Shown here: one piece after another, positions 1 to 9,856 of the stretch
Position numbering within the stretch: position 1 is the first letter of the stretch
Layout: every line of letters starts with the position of its first letter
Assembly: GCA_041392835.1 (NCBI GenBank)
Contig: JAWKLF010000001.1
Span: 186,001 to 250,000, forward strand
Direction of reading: 5' to 3'
Source: OLB11 sp041392835
GTDB taxonomy: Bacteria > Bacteroidota > Bacteroidia > Chitinophagales > Chitinophagaceae
DNA length: 64,000 bases
Position numbers and translations under genes: made by a program
Notes under the pieces: generated by a model
The model's database searches: none
Seen by the model: only the letters and a program-made list of their open reading frames with translations
Told to the model about the DNA's origin: nothing

Positions 1-2921
1 CAGAAGGAGGCGAAGTAGTACCCGTTTTAGTAAAAACAAGAGAAGGAAGACCCATCAAAATTGAAGGAAACCCAGATAGTATATTAACGCAAGGAGCTAC
101 AACTGCTCGAGTACAAGGGTCCGTATTAAACCTATACGACGCTGCTCGACTTAAATTTCCTACTATAGCTGGCAAAGAAGCTACTTGGGCTGAGCTAGAT
201 AAAAAAGTAATGGATGCTTTAAACACTTCTTCATCGCCTGTTTATTTAGTATCATCTACTATCAATAGTGAGTCTGCATTGCAAGCTATCAATCAATTTA
301 CTCAAAAATATCCTAATACAAAGCACGTAATGTATGATGCTATTTCATACAGTGGTTTATTAGATGCCAATCAAAGTTCATTTGGTCAACGTGCTATACC
401 TCACTATCAGTTCCAAAATGCACAGCTTATTATTAGTTTAGGTGCAGACTTTTTAGGAACATGGATTTCACCAGAAATTTATGCTAAACAGTATAGCAAA
501 ACTCGAAAAATTAGTGCACAACAAAAAACAATGAGCAAACACTACCAGATAGAAGGTATGATGAGCTTGACAGGTAGTAGTGCCGATGAGCGTTATACAT
601 GTAAGCCATCACAGTATGGTGCAGTAGCTGTAGCAATGTTAAATGCATTAAATGGAGTAGGCACTTCTTCTATTAGTCCTGTTTTAGATGCGGCAATAAA
701 GAAAATAGCTGCTGATATAAAATCTAATATTGGAAAAGTACTAGTAGTATGTGGAAGTAATGATGTAAATGTACAAACTGTTGTAAATGCTATCAATAGC
801 CAAGCTGGAGCCTATGGTTCTACAATTACCTTTGCAACAACTAATCAAACAAAAAAAGGAAGCGATAGCGAAATGAAGAATTTTGCTGATGCTTTAAAAA
901 ATAATCAAGTTGGCGGTGTTTTATTTTACGATTGTAATCCAGTATATGATAGTCCGTATGCAGAACTAATTAAATCAAAAATTGGTGGACTAAAACTTTC
1001 AGTTTCATTTAATGATAGAGTAGACGAAACTACCGAAGCTTGCGCAATTGCAGCTCCAACTCATCACTGGTTAGAAAGCTGGGGTGATGCTTCTGCTGCT
1101 AGTGGTTTTACCTCACTAAAACAGCCTACTATTAATCCTTTATTCAAAACAAGAGCTTTTGAAGAGTCTTTATTAGTGTGGTCTGGTAATAACACAACGC
1201 ACTATGATTTTATAAAAAATTATTGGATAGGTAAGTTGGGAAGCGAAAAAGCATTTGACACAGCTATTCAATACGGTATTATAGAACCAGAAGCAGTTGC
1301 TTCAAATGCTTCATCTTTTTCTGGAAACACAGCCAATGCTATCGCAGCAATAGCTACATACAAATCAAGTGCCGCCAATCAACCAGAACTTGTAATCTAT
1401 GAAAAAGTGGGTATAGGTAGAGGTGCGGCTTGGTCTAATAATCCTTGGTTGCAAGAAATGCCAGACCCAATTACAAAATGTACTTGGGATAACTACGTAA
1501 TTATGTCGCCCAATAGAGCTAAAGCTATGGGAGCTGAGTTGACAGACTTAAATGAAGTAGATAGAGATAAAAAAGTATTTTCTATAAAAAGTAACGGCAA
1601 AGAAGTAAAACTACCTGTATTGGTGGTGCCAGGCGTACACGATGATGTAATAGCAGTAGCTGTTGGGTATGGTCGTTCAGAAAAAGTAGGTAAAGCAGCT
1701 GCAAATACAGGTGTAAATGTATATCCATTGGTAGCATTAGATGCATATGGTAATGCAGCATACGCCGCAACCAACGTAGCATTAGAAAATACACATAAAA
1801 CATATAAATTAGCAATAACCCAAACGCATCATAGCTATCAAAATGATAGACCTATTATACGTGAATATACATTAGATGAGTTTCAAAAAAATCCTAATGA
1901 ATTATACGAAGAACGTAAACACGATTTAGGACATTATGGGGCTGCTGATGGAGTTGTTCACCACGGTGATGATCATGCTGCATCTAAAGATGCACATGCC
2001 AATGCTCATGGTGGCCAAGAAACAGCCACTAAAACAGAATTAGATTGGGAAGAAGCCTATAGACAAAATGGTACTTTGTATCCTAACTTCGAATCAGTAG
2101 GTATGAAGTGGGGTATGAGTATAGACTTGAACTCATGTATTGGATGTGGTGCATGTACTATAGCCTGTCAAGCAGAAAACAATATATCGGTTGTAGGTAA
2201 AGAACAAGTTATGTTAGTACATGATATGCATTGGTTGCGTATTGACCGCTATTTTGCGGGAGATCCTTCAAAACCCGATTCTATACAAACATTATTCCAA
2301 CCTATGCTTTGTCAACATTGCGACAATGCGCCTTGTGAGAATGTTTGTCCTGTAAATGCAACGAACCACAGTAGCGAAGGCATTAACCAAATGGCATACA
2401 ATCGTTGTATTGGTACAAGATATTGTGCAAACAACTGTCCTTATAAAGTTAGACGCTTTAACTGGCGCGACTGGAACGAAGCAGATAGCTTTGCAGATAA
2501 TGTATTTACAGATGGACGACGAGATGATATGAATAATGATATTACAAGAATGGTATTAAACCCAGATGTAACAGTGAGAAGTAGAGGTGTGATGGAAAAA
2601 TGCTCATTCTGTGTACAACGATTACAAAGTGCTAAAACAACAGCTAAAAAAGAAGGAAGAGTCATGAAAGATGGCGAAGCAACAACAGCTTGCCAACAAT
2701 CTTGTCCTACAGATGCTATTGTATTTGGCAATGTCAATGACAAAGAAAGCAAGATATTTAAACTTCGCTATGAAGAACAAAAAGAAAGGGTTTTTCATGT
2801 TTTAGAAGACATACATACCTTGCCAAATATTAACTATTTATCAAAAATCAGAAATGCAAGTGTGTTAATGAGTGCAGACCCTGAAAAGGCTCACCACGAA
2901 ACAGCACATCACGCATCTTAA
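1..2921 (+). CDS. actB: ActB: molybdopterin-like/Fe-S subunit of alternative complex III (5' partial)
   Basis: This is the iron-sulfur subunit of alternative complex III, which oxidises menaquinol and passes electrons to cytochrome c or directly to the oxidase. The frame is open from base 3, and the first residues (REGRPIKIEGNP) are typical of molybdopterin oxidoreductases, so the gene starts outside the window; the ATG at 210 is internal. The MopB-like part runs to about base 1900. A His-rich linker follows, then a ferredoxin-like domain. The Cys motifs are CxxCxxCxxxC (2136-2168), CxxCx4CxxxC (about 2310-2348), a motif with only three Cys (CIGTRYCANNC), and CSFC with CQQSC. This fits three [4Fe-4S] clusters plus one [3Fe-4S], as known for ActB. 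The protein ends in a His-rich tail. It is first in an operon with actC-F and cox genes. Molybdopterin is not expected to be bound in this family. Confidence 0.95.
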   Translation, partial: EGGEVVPVLVKTREGRPIKIEGNPDSILTQGATTARVQGSVLNLYDAARLKFPTIAGKEATWAELDKKVMDALNTSSSPVYLVSSTINSESALQAINQFTQKYPNTKHVMYDAISYSGLLDANQSSFGQRAIPHYQFQNAQLIISLGADFLGTWISPEIYAKQYSKTRKISAQQKTMSKHYQIEGMMSLTGSSADERYTCKPSQYGAVAVAMLNALNGVGTSSISPVLDAAIKKIAADIKSNIGKVLVVCGSNDVNVQTVVNAINSQAGAYGSTITFATTNQTKKGSDSEMKNFADALKNNQVGGVLFYDCNPVYDSPYAELIKSKIGGLKLSVSFNDRVDETTEACAIAAPTHHWLESWGDASAASGFTSLKQPTINPLFKTRAFEESLLVWSGNNTTHYDFIKNYWIGKLGSEKAFDTAIQYGIIEPEAVASNASSFSGNTANAIAAIATYKSSAANQPELVIYEKVGIGRGAAWSNNPWLQEMPDPITKCTWDNYVIMSPNRAKAMGAELTDLNEVDRDKKVFSIKSNGKEVKLPVLVVPGVHDDVIAVAVGYGRSEKVGKAAANTGVNVYPLVALDAYGNAAYAATNVALENTHKTYKLAITQTHHSYQNDRPIIREYTLDEFQKNPNELYEERKHDLGHYGAADGVVHHGDDHAASKDAHANAHGGQETATKTELDWEEAYRQNGTLYPNFESVGMKWGMSIDLNSCIGCGACTIACQAENNISVVGKEQVMLVHDMHWLRIDRYFAGDPSKPDSIQTLFQPMLCQHCDNAPCENVCPVNATNHSSEGINQMAYNRCIGTRYCANNCPYKVRRFNWRDWNEADSFADNVFTDGRRDDMNNDITRMVLNPDVTVRSRGVMEKCSFCVQRLQSAKTTAKKEGRVMKDGEATTACQQSCPTDAIVFGNVNDKESKIFKLRYEEQKERVFHVLEDIHTLPNINYLSKIRNASVLMSADPEKAHHETAHHAS

Positions 2922-2972
2922 AAAATAATTTTTTCTATCACATAACTCATGTGTTAAAACTATAAAGAGAAT

Positions 2973-4403
2973 ATGCATTTAAAGTACGAATCGGTAATCA
3001 GAGAAGCCCTAGTAGATGGTAAAAAGGACTATCATCAGGTAACTGAAGATATCTGTGCACCTATAGAAAACAAACCTTCCAAATTATGGAAAATTGGTTT
3101 TTGGCTTTCATTTTCACTATTAATGTTTGGTGTATTTAGTGTTACTTGGGAGGTGTATTGGGGCACAGGTGTTTGGAACCTAAACAGAACCATTGGATGG
3201 GGTTGGGATATTACCAACTTTGTATGGTGGGTAGGTATCGGTCATGCAGGTACACTCATTTCTGCTATCTTATTACTATTTCGTCAGGGCTGGCGTACTG
3301 GTGTAAACCGTGCAGCAGAAGCTATGACGATATTTGCGGTAATGTGTGCAGGTCAATTTCCGATATGGCACATGGGACGTGTATGGGATGCCTTCTTTGT
3401 ATTGCCTTATGGAAATACTAGAGGTCCATTATGGCCTAACTTTGTATCGCCTCTACTTTGGGACGTTTTTGCCATCTCTACTTATTTTACAGTATCATTA
3501 TTGTTCTGGTATTCTGGTTTAATACCAGATTTTGCAACCATACGCGATAGAGCAAAAACCAAATTTAGAAAAATGGCTTATGGTGTTGCTTCTTTTGGAT
3601 GGGCTGGTAGTGCCAAGCATTGGCAACGTCATGAAATGCTATCATTAGTATTGGCAGGTTTAAGTACTCCATTAGTACTTTCTGTACATACTATAGTATC
3701 TTTTGACTTTGCTACTTCGGTTATTCCGGGCTGGCATACTACAATCTTCCCTCCTTACTTCGTAGCAGGAGCCGTATTTAGTGGTTTTGCGATGGTACAA
3801 ACACTATTAGTCATTACTCGAAAAGTATTGAACTTGCAAGACTATATTACCATAGGACATATAGAAGCTATGAACAAGGTTATAGTATTAACAGGTTCTA
3901 TAGTTGGTGTAGCCTATTTAACAGAGTTATTTATAGCATACTATTCTGGAGTTTTATGGGAACAAGAAGCATTTAGACTCCGTGTATTAGGACCTTATTG
4001 GTGGGCATATTGGGCCATGATGACTTGTAATGTGGTTAGTCCTCAGTTATTTTGGTTTAAAAAACTACGTCGAAATGTTTGGTTTACATTCTTCATGAGT
4101 ATTATCGTAAACATCGGTATGTGGTTCGAGCGTTTTGTAATCATCATGTCATTGCATCGTGATTATCTTCCAAGTAGCTGGAGCTATTATACTCCGAGCT
4201 GGCCCGAGGTTGGATTCTACCTAGGCTCTTTCGGATTGTTCTTTACATGCTATTTCCTATTTGTAAAATATTTCCCTGTGATAGCTATTGCAGAAATTAA
4301 ATTTATATTAAAAACAAGTGGAGATAGATACAAAGAAGATATGACTAAGATTGAAGATGAAAATAATGAAAAATTTATTGAAGAACAAAGCCATCATCAT
4401 TAA
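2973..4403 (+). CDS. actC: ActC: NrfD/PsrC-like membrane subunit of alternative complex III
   Basis: This 476-residue polytopic membrane protein of the NrfD/PsrC family is the quinol-binding membrane subunit of alternative complex III. About ten hydrophobic helices are visible, starting after a 40-residue cytoplasmic N-terminus. Features seen include WEVYWGTG, a GIGHAGTLISA helix and HEMLSLVLAGLSTPLV, typical of ActC. The C-terminus is charged and ends in three His. It lies 51 bases after actB and 38 before actD, in the canonical order. No Shine-Dalgarno sequence is visible, which is usual for this phylum. Identification is firm from sequence and context. Confidence 0.95.
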   Translation: MHLKYESVIREALVDGKKDYHQVTEDICAPIENKPSKLWKIGFWLSFSLLMFGVFSVTWEVYWGTGVWNLNRTIGWGWDITNFVWWVGIGHAGTLISAILLLFRQGWRTGVNRAAEAMTIFAVMCAGQFPIWHMGRVWDAFFVLPYGNTRGPLWPNFVSPLLWDVFAISTYFTVSLLFWYSGLIPDFATIRDRAKTKFRKMAYGVASFGWAGSAKHWQRHEMLSLVLAGLSTPLVLSVHTIVSFDFATSVIPGWHTTIFPPYFVAGAVFSGFAMVQTLLVITRKVLNLQDYITIGHIEAMNKVIVLTGSIVGVAYLTELFIAYYSGVLWEQEAFRLRVLGPYWWAYWAMMTCNVVSPQLFWFKKLRRNVWFTFFMSIIVNIGMWFERFVIIMSLHRDYLPSSWSYYTPSWPEVGFYLGSFGLFFTCYFLFVKYFPVIAIAEIKFILKTSGDRYKEDMTKIEDENNEKFIEEQSHHH

Positions 4404-4441
4404 TAAAAAGAAGATTTAATAATAAAAAAGAATTATTAAAA

Positions 4442-5023
4442 ATGAGTATAAAAAAATTTGCAGTTGCAGTATATAACGACGAAGCCGTATTGTTTCCTGC
4501 AGTTAAGAAAGTACGCAGCGCTGGTCATAAAATTCACGATGTGTATACACCATTTGCAGTACATGGTTTAGATGTAGCATTGGGCGAAAAAGAATCTGAT
4601 TTGCACGTGGCAGGCTTTATATATGGAATAACAGGTACTACAACAGCCTTAGGATTTATGGGAGCTATTTTTACCAAGTGGTGGCCTCAAAATTTTGGAG
4701 GTAAACCACATTTTCCTTTGCCAGCTTTTATTCCTATTACATTTGAGCTAACTGTACTTTTTGCAGCAGTGGGCATGGTATTAACTTTTTGCTACCTAAA
4801 TCAAATAATGCCAGGTGTAAAAAAACATATTTTTCATCCTCGTCAAACAGATGACAAATTTGTAATGGCTATTGAAGTAAATGATGATAATGCTAATGAA
4901 GTAGAATCATTCTTAAAATCAACAGGTGCTGAAGAAACCAATATACAAATTGCAGAGAGTGAATGGTGGTATGGAAGATTTGACAAAAAAGAAGATTACG
5001 AAATTGAACAACAACTTGCATAA
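4442..5023 (+). CDS. actD: ActD: DUF3341 subunit of alternative complex III
   Basis: This 193-residue protein matches the DUF3341 family. It has a soluble N-terminal alpha/beta part (AVAVYNDEAVLFPAVKKVR, GHKIHDVYTPF), then two transmembrane helices (about residues 57-80 and 96-120) joined by a loop with WWPQNFGGKPHFPLPAF. A short soluble C-terminal domain ends the protein. ActD is a structural membrane subunit of alternative complex III with no known cofactor. It sits between actC and actE, and its stop is 4 bases before the actE ATG, which suggests translational coupling. Confidence 0.93.
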   Translation: MSIKKFAVAVYNDEAVLFPAVKKVRSAGHKIHDVYTPFAVHGLDVALGEKESDLHVAGFIYGITGTTTALGFMGAIFTKWWPQNFGGKPHFPLPAFIPITFELTVLFAAVGMVLTFCYLNQIMPGVKKHIFHPRQTDDKFVMAIEVNDDNANEVESFLKSTGAEETNIQIAESEWWYGRFDKKEDYEIEQQLA

Positions 5024-5027
5024 AAAC

Positions 5028-5681
5028 ATGAACAAAATTAGTTTTATATTATTAATTGCATCTGTTACTATGATTATTTCTTGTAAGGATTATCATAGAA
5101 ACCCAGGTAAAACGTATGCTCCGGATATGGTTTATTCAGTAGCACAAGATTACTACAATAGTACTGAAAAAATCACTGCACAGGGCGGTAGCTATAATAA
5201 AATGCCAGTTCAAGGTACTGTAGCAAGAGAGCAAAGTATACCTAGCCATATAGGTGAAAACGATACTTTGTTAGCCAACTCTAATACATGCAATATAGAC
5301 TTAGTAGCTTCGGATTTAGAAGAAGGCAAACGTTTATACTTAATTTATTGTGGTATCTGCCATGGTGAGCAATTGGATGGTAATGGGCCATTATTTGCAA
5401 GTGGTAAATTTGCAGCTATGCCGGCAAATCTAAAAAGCGGAGAAAAGTACTTAAAAATGAGCGAAGGAAGAATTTATCATGCTATAGTTTATGGTAAAAA
5501 CACTATGGGCTCTTATGCAAGCCAGTTAGACTCAAAACAAAGATGGCAAGTGGTAGCATATATAAAGAAAATACAAAGTGAAAATGGAGGCAGTGCCTTT
5601 ACAATGATACAAGGAACTAAAACAGTAGATAGCTCGGCAGCTTCAGTTGAAAATAAAGCTTCAGAATCAGAAAAAAATTAA
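5028..5681 (+). CDS. actE: ActE: monoheme cytochrome c lipoprotein of alternative complex III
   Basis: This is a membrane-anchored cytochrome c subunit of alternative complex III. I chose the ATG at 5028 because it gives a clean lipoprotein signal (MNKISFILL... then IISC, acceptor Cys at residue 19). An upstream in-frame ATG at 4926 would overlap actD by about 100 bases and bury the signal. The heme site CGICH lies near residue 112, followed by GEQLDGNGP, and a distal Met is present in KNTMGSYASQL as probable axial ligand. Length is 217 residues. The C-terminus is Ser/Glu-rich. It is expected on the periplasmic side, taking electrons from ActB. Confidence 0.93.
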   Translation: MNKISFILLIASVTMIISCKDYHRNPGKTYAPDMVYSVAQDYYNSTEKITAQGGSYNKMPVQGTVAREQSIPSHIGENDTLLANSNTCNIDLVASDLEEGKRLYLIYCGICHGEQLDGNGPLFASGKFAAMPANLKSGEKYLKMSEGRIYHAIVYGKNTMGSYASQLDSKQRWQVVAYIKKIQSENGGSAFTMIQGTKTVDSSAASVENKASESEKN

Positions 5682-5706
5682 AATTAATCATACAAAAAAT
5701 AGCATA

Positions 5707-6921
5707 ATGTTAAATCAACAGTTTACTATACCCTCAAAATTAAAAACCACAAGTTTAGTATTGCTTGGCATAGGAATTCTTACACTCCTTGCTGGTGTGA
5801 TCATATTATTAATGAAAGGTGATGTAATGGCACAAACTCGATTTTGGGCTGTATTACTTCAAAATAGTGTTTTCTTTTTACTAATTTGCGTAGCCAGCAT
5901 TTTTATATTAAGTGCTACAAGCTTGGCTCAGGCAGCTTGGATAGTTTCATTTAGAAGAATACCCGAAGCTATTGGAAGTATTGTTTGGATACTCGGTATT
6001 ATAGCAGGAATCGTTATTCTAACACTTGTATGGACAGATAACTTTCACATTTACCATTGGTTAGAACCTGGCAATATTCCTCACAATAAATTAAATGCAC
6101 TTAAAAACTTCTTTTTAAGTAAACCATTTTTTACTATTTGGACCATCTTAACCATAGCATTGTGGGGTTGGTTGGGCGTAAAAATTAGAGAATTGTCTGT
6201 ACGTCAGGATAGTGAACCCAAAGGAAGTACAAAAACATATTGGTTGAATTTTAATTACTCAGCTGGTTTTGTATTTGTATTTGCACTAACATTGGCATCA
6301 ACTATTCCGTGGTTATGGATAATGAGTATAGATTCTCATTGGTTTTCTACAATGTTTAGTTGGTACACATTTGCATCATCATTTGTAAGTGGTATGAGTA
6401 TGATAATGCTTTGGATACTCTATACAAAAAGACATGGATATTTAGAAATTGTAAATGACGAACACATACATGACGTAGGAAAATTCATGTTTGCATTTAG
6501 TATTTTTTGGACCTATTTGTGGTTTTCACAATTCATGTTGATTTGGTATGCTAATATACCTGAAGAAACTATTTATTTTAAAATCAGAATGCACGGACCT
6601 TATAAATTTTTCTACTGGTTAAACATCATATTAAACTTTGTAAGCCCTATACTTATTTTAATGTCTCGTCCTAATAAAAGAAATTATTTTATTGTAGCCT
6701 TAGTAGCTATTATAATATTGATTGGTCATTGGGTTGATTTTTATCAAATGATTATGCCAGGCACCGTTGGTGAGCATTGGCATATTGGATGGTTTGAAAT
6801 TGGTATTTTATTAGGTTTTATTGGTTTAGTAATATTTTTAGTTAGTAATAAACTTACTAAAGCGCCATTAGTGCCTCAAAATCACCCTTTCTTAAAAGAA
6901 ACAATTATTCATATAAGCTAA
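5707..6921 (+). CDS. actF: ActF: second NrfD-like membrane subunit of alternative complex III
   Basis: This is a polytopic membrane protein of about 404 residues with around ten hydrophobic helices, related to ActC. It serves as the second NrfD-like membrane subunit of alternative complex III. The ATG at 5707 (MLNQQFTIPSKL) is preferred over the upstream ATG at 5647, which lies inside actE and gives a lysine-rich extension. Recognisable segments are HWLEPGNIPHNK, WFSTMFSWYTFASSFVSG and MHGPYKFFYWLNI. Its stop is 12 bases before coxB. Order and sequence together make the call firm. Confidence 0.93.
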   Translation: MLNQQFTIPSKLKTTSLVLLGIGILTLLAGVIILLMKGDVMAQTRFWAVLLQNSVFFLLICVASIFILSATSLAQAAWIVSFRRIPEAIGSIVWILGIIAGIVILTLVWTDNFHIYHWLEPGNIPHNKLNALKNFFLSKPFFTIWTILTIALWGWLGVKIRELSVRQDSEPKGSTKTYWLNFNYSAGFVFVFALTLASTIPWLWIMSIDSHWFSTMFSWYTFASSFVSGMSMIMLWILYTKRHGYLEIVNDEHIHDVGKFMFAFSIFWTYLWFSQFMLIWYANIPEETIYFKIRMHGPYKFFYWLNIILNFVSPILILMSRPNKRNYFIVALVAIIILIGHWVDFYQMIMPGTVGEHWHIGWFEIGILLGFIGLVIFLVSNKLTKAPLVPQNHPFLKETIIHIS

Positions 6922-6933
6922 AAAAAGATATAT

Positions 6934-7986
6934 ATGTCAGGATTATTGCTAGTTTTATTAGTTGCCTTAATTTTTGTAGTACTTTATCAAGTATCACGTT
7001 CCAGTGAGTTGGTAGCTAGTATTCAAGGCGAAGAAAAATTTGATAAGAAAAGAAATAAAATTCTTGCATTTTCAATGCTAATTTTATTTATAGCTTTTAT
7101 GATAGGAATCTATGCATGTCATAGATATATGATGCCTTTAATGGCACCAGAAGCAGCCTCCGATCATGGAAAACAAATAGATTCTATGTTGATCACTACT
7201 ATTGTGATAACAGGTATAGTATTTCTTATTACACAGTTTTTGTTATTTTGGTTTTCATTCAAATATCAACATGATGAAAATAGAAAATCAGTTTTCTTTT
7301 CACATAGTAATAAATTAGAAATGATATGGACTACTGTGCCAGCTTTAGCTATGGCTATATTAGTAGCTATTGGTTTGCGTACTTGGTTTAGAATTACAGA
7401 CGCAGCTCCAAAAGATGCTATGCAAATTGAAGTAGTAGGAAAACAGTTTAACTGGATTTCTAGATACCCTGGTGCCGATGGAGTACTTGGTAAACGCTAT
7501 TTTACAAATATTAATGATAAAGATAATATACTTGGTCAGGATTGGACAGATAAAGCAAACAAAGATGACATAGTAATACCTACAGGTGAAATACATTTAG
7601 TAAAAGGAAAACCAGTTGAATTCTTAATTGGTTCTCGCGATGTAATTCATGATGTTGGACTTAGTCATTTTAGATTAAAAATGGATGCTGTACCTGGCAT
7701 CACTACTAGAATATGGTTTACACCTACCATTTCTACAGCTGAAATGAAAGCAAAAACAGGTAATAGTAATTTTACTTACGAAATTTCTTGTGATCAAATG
7801 TGTGGTAGAGGGCATTATTCTATGCGCGCAATCATAGTAGTAGAAACACAAGCAGAATACGATGCTTGGATGGCTAAACAACAATCATACTATGCTCAAA
7901 ACCACCCAGAAGAGTTTCCAGCAGCAGCTCCACAAGCAAGCGCTGATAGTACGAAGGATCAAAATCCTAAATTAACCATGAAATAA
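6934..7986 (+). CDS. coxB: Cytochrome c oxidase subunit II (CuA)
   Basis: This is subunit II of the heme-copper oxidase; it takes electrons from a cytochrome c, here probably ActE, through the binuclear CuA centre. There are 350 residues. A hydrophobic N-terminal segment and two further helices precede a periplasmic cupredoxin domain. The CuA ligands are visible: His in IHDVGLSHF and the motif CDQMCGRGHYSM. In this motif the usual Glu between the two Cys is Gln; that position binds through its backbone carbonyl, so binding should survive. No heme c motif is fused at the C-terminus. The tail is Ala/Gln-rich. The gene is 28 bases upstream of coxA. Confidence 0.95.
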   Translation: MSGLLLVLLVALIFVVLYQVSRSSELVASIQGEEKFDKKRNKILAFSMLILFIAFMIGIYACHRYMMPLMAPEAASDHGKQIDSMLITTIVITGIVFLITQFLLFWFSFKYQHDENRKSVFFSHSNKLEMIWTTVPALAMAILVAIGLRTWFRITDAAPKDAMQIEVVGKQFNWISRYPGADGVLGKRYFTNINDKDNILGQDWTDKANKDDIVIPTGEIHLVKGKPVEFLIGSRDVIHDVGLSHFRLKMDAVPGITTRIWFTPTISTAEMKAKTGNSNFTYEISCDQMCGRGHYSMRAIIVVETQAEYDAWMAKQQSYYAQNHPEEFPAAAPQASADSTKDQNPKLTMK

Positions 7987-8014
7987 ATAATAAAGATTAA
8001 AAGATATTCATACC

Positions 8015-9856
8015 ATGAGCAACGACATATTACATCAACAAGAAGAACATAAACACAGCGATACAGCTCACCATCATGACCATCATCATGATGAACACCA
8101 CCACGATCATCATGAGCATAAACAACACTTCTTTTCTAAATATGTGTTTAGCATGGATCATAAAATTATCTCTCGTCAATTTTTAATTACAGGGATATTT
8201 TGGGCTATAGCTGGTGGTTTAATGTCTGTATTTTTTCGTTTACAATTAGGTTTTCCTGAAGATACCTTTCCTATATTACAAAAGTTTTTAGGAGAATGGG
8301 CAAGAGGTGGCAAAATGGACCCAGAAATGTATTATGGATTGGTTACAATACACGGAACCGTATTAGTATTTTTTGTATTGACAGGTGGTTTAAGTGGTAC
8401 TTTTAGTAATTTACTTATTCCTTTACAAATTGGTGCTAGAGACATGGCATCGCCATTTTTAAACATGTTATCGTACTGGTTTTTTGCTACTGCCAGTGTT
8501 ATCATGTTTTCTTCATTATTTGTAAGTACAGGTCCTGCATCTGGCGGATGGACTACTTATCCTCCTTTAAGTGCTCTAAAAGAAGCCTCTATGGGTTCTG
8601 GCATTGGTATGGATTTATGGTTAGTAAGCATGGCTCTATTTATTGTTTCCTCTTTATTAGGAGGTTTAAACTATATCGTGACTATATTAAATATGCGTAC
8701 CAAAGGTATGACCATGACGCGTATGCCTCTTACTATATGGGCATTCTTATTTACAGCAGTACTTGGAGTATTATCTTTCCCAGTATTATTATCTGCAGCA
8801 GTATTACTATTGTTTGATCGCCATGCAGGTACCAGTTTCTATTTATCAGAAATATTTATTGCCGGAAAAGCGTTGCCTAATGTAGGTGGCTCTGCTATCT
8901 TATATCAACACTTATTCTGGTTCTTAGGTCATCCAGAAGTTTATATCATCATGTTGCCTGCTATGGGTATGGCCTCCGAAATATTATCGGTACATTCACG
9001 CAAGCCAATTTTTGGATACTTTGCTATGGTCATTTCAATATTGGGTATTACGGTCTTAGCATTTTTAGTGTGGGCACACCATATGTTTGTGACAGGTATG
9101 AGCCCATTCTTGGGTGGGGTATTTGTATTATTAACTTTGCTTATTGCTATACCTTCGGCTGTAAAAGTATTTAACTGGCTTACTACAATATGGAAAGGAA
9201 ATATCAAATTTACTGTGCCTATGATGTTTGCACTTGGTTTTGTTTCTTTATTTATATCAGGAGGTTTGACAGGTATATTCTTAGGAAACTCAGCTTTAGA
9301 TATTCATTTGCATGATACCTATTTTGTAATTGCACACTTTCATATTGTAATGGGTATTTCTGCCTTTTTTGGCATGTTTGCTGGTATTTATCATTGGTTT
9401 CCAAAAATGTATGGTCGCTTTATGAATAATACTATGGGTTATATACATTTCTTTATCACATTTATAGGTGCTTATGTAATATTTTGGCCTATGCACTACG
9501 AAGGAATTGCAGGTATGCCACGTCGTTACTACGATTATTCAAGCTGGGAGTCGTTTAAACAATTTGCTGATTTAAATCAAATGATTTCTGTAGCTGCCAT
9601 TATAGTATTCTTTGCACAATTACTTTTTGTATTTAACTATTTTGTTAGTATTTGGAAAGGTAAAAAAATTACTACACCAAATCCTTGGAAAGCAAACTCC
9701 TTAGAATGGACTACTCCTATAAATGCTGGACATGGTAACTGGGAAGGTGAAATTCCAGAAGTACATAGATGGTCTTATGAGTATAGAGATAACGAAGATG
9801 GCACTGACTATACACCACAGACAGTTCCTTTACGTGAAGGCGAAGATGGTCATTAA
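8015..9856 (+). CDS. coxA: Cytochrome c oxidase subunit I with His-rich N-terminus
   Basis: This is the catalytic subunit of an A-type heme-copper oxidase: it reduces O2 at a heme a3-CuB centre and pumps protons. There are 613 residues and about twelve helices. Visible key sites are GHPEVYI (CuB His and the Tyr that cross-links to it), WAHHMF (CuB His pair), and HDTYFVIAHFHIV (heme ligands). The first 40 residues are unusual, with 16 His among Asp/Glu, predicted to lie on the cytoplasmic side. The ctaB start codon overlaps its stop as TAATG. The module lacks a following subunit III gene. Confidence 0.96.
   Translation: MSNDILHQQEEHKHSDTAHHHDHHHDEHHHDHHEHKQHFFSKYVFSMDHKIISRQFLITGIFWAIAGGLMSVFFRLQLGFPEDTFPILQKFLGEWARGGKMDPEMYYGLVTIHGTVLVFFVLTGGLSGTFSNLLIPLQIGARDMASPFLNMLSYWFFATASVIMFSSLFVSTGPASGGWTTYPPLSALKEASMGSGIGMDLWLVSMALFIVSSLLGGLNYIVTILNMRTKGMTMTRMPLTIWAFLFTAVLGVLSFPVLLSAAVLLLFDRHAGTSFYLSEIFIAGKALPNVGGSAILYQHLFWFLGHPEVYIIMLPAMGMASEILSVHSRKPIFGYFAMVISILGITVLAFLVWAHHMFVTGMSPFLGGVFVLLTLLIAIPSAVKVFNWLTTIWKGNIKFTVPMMFALGFVSLFISGGLTGIFLGNSALDIHLHDTYFVIAHFHIVMGISAFFGMFAGIYHWFPKMYGRFMNNTMGYIHFFITFIGAYVIFWPMHYEGIAGMPRRYYDYSSWESFKQFADLNQMISVAAIIVFFAQLLFVFNYFVSIWKGKKITTPNPWKANSLEWTTPINAGHGNWEGEIPEVHRWSYEYRDNEDGTDYTPQTVPLREGEDGH

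Noticed and set aside
210..212. ATG as the start of actB
   Set aside because: The frame is open from base 3 and encodes a conserved molybdopterin-oxidoreductase segment before it, so the real start lies outside the window.
4926..5027. Longer N-terminus for ActE
   Set aside because: It lies inside actD in another frame and would bury a clean lipoprotein signal that begins at 5028.
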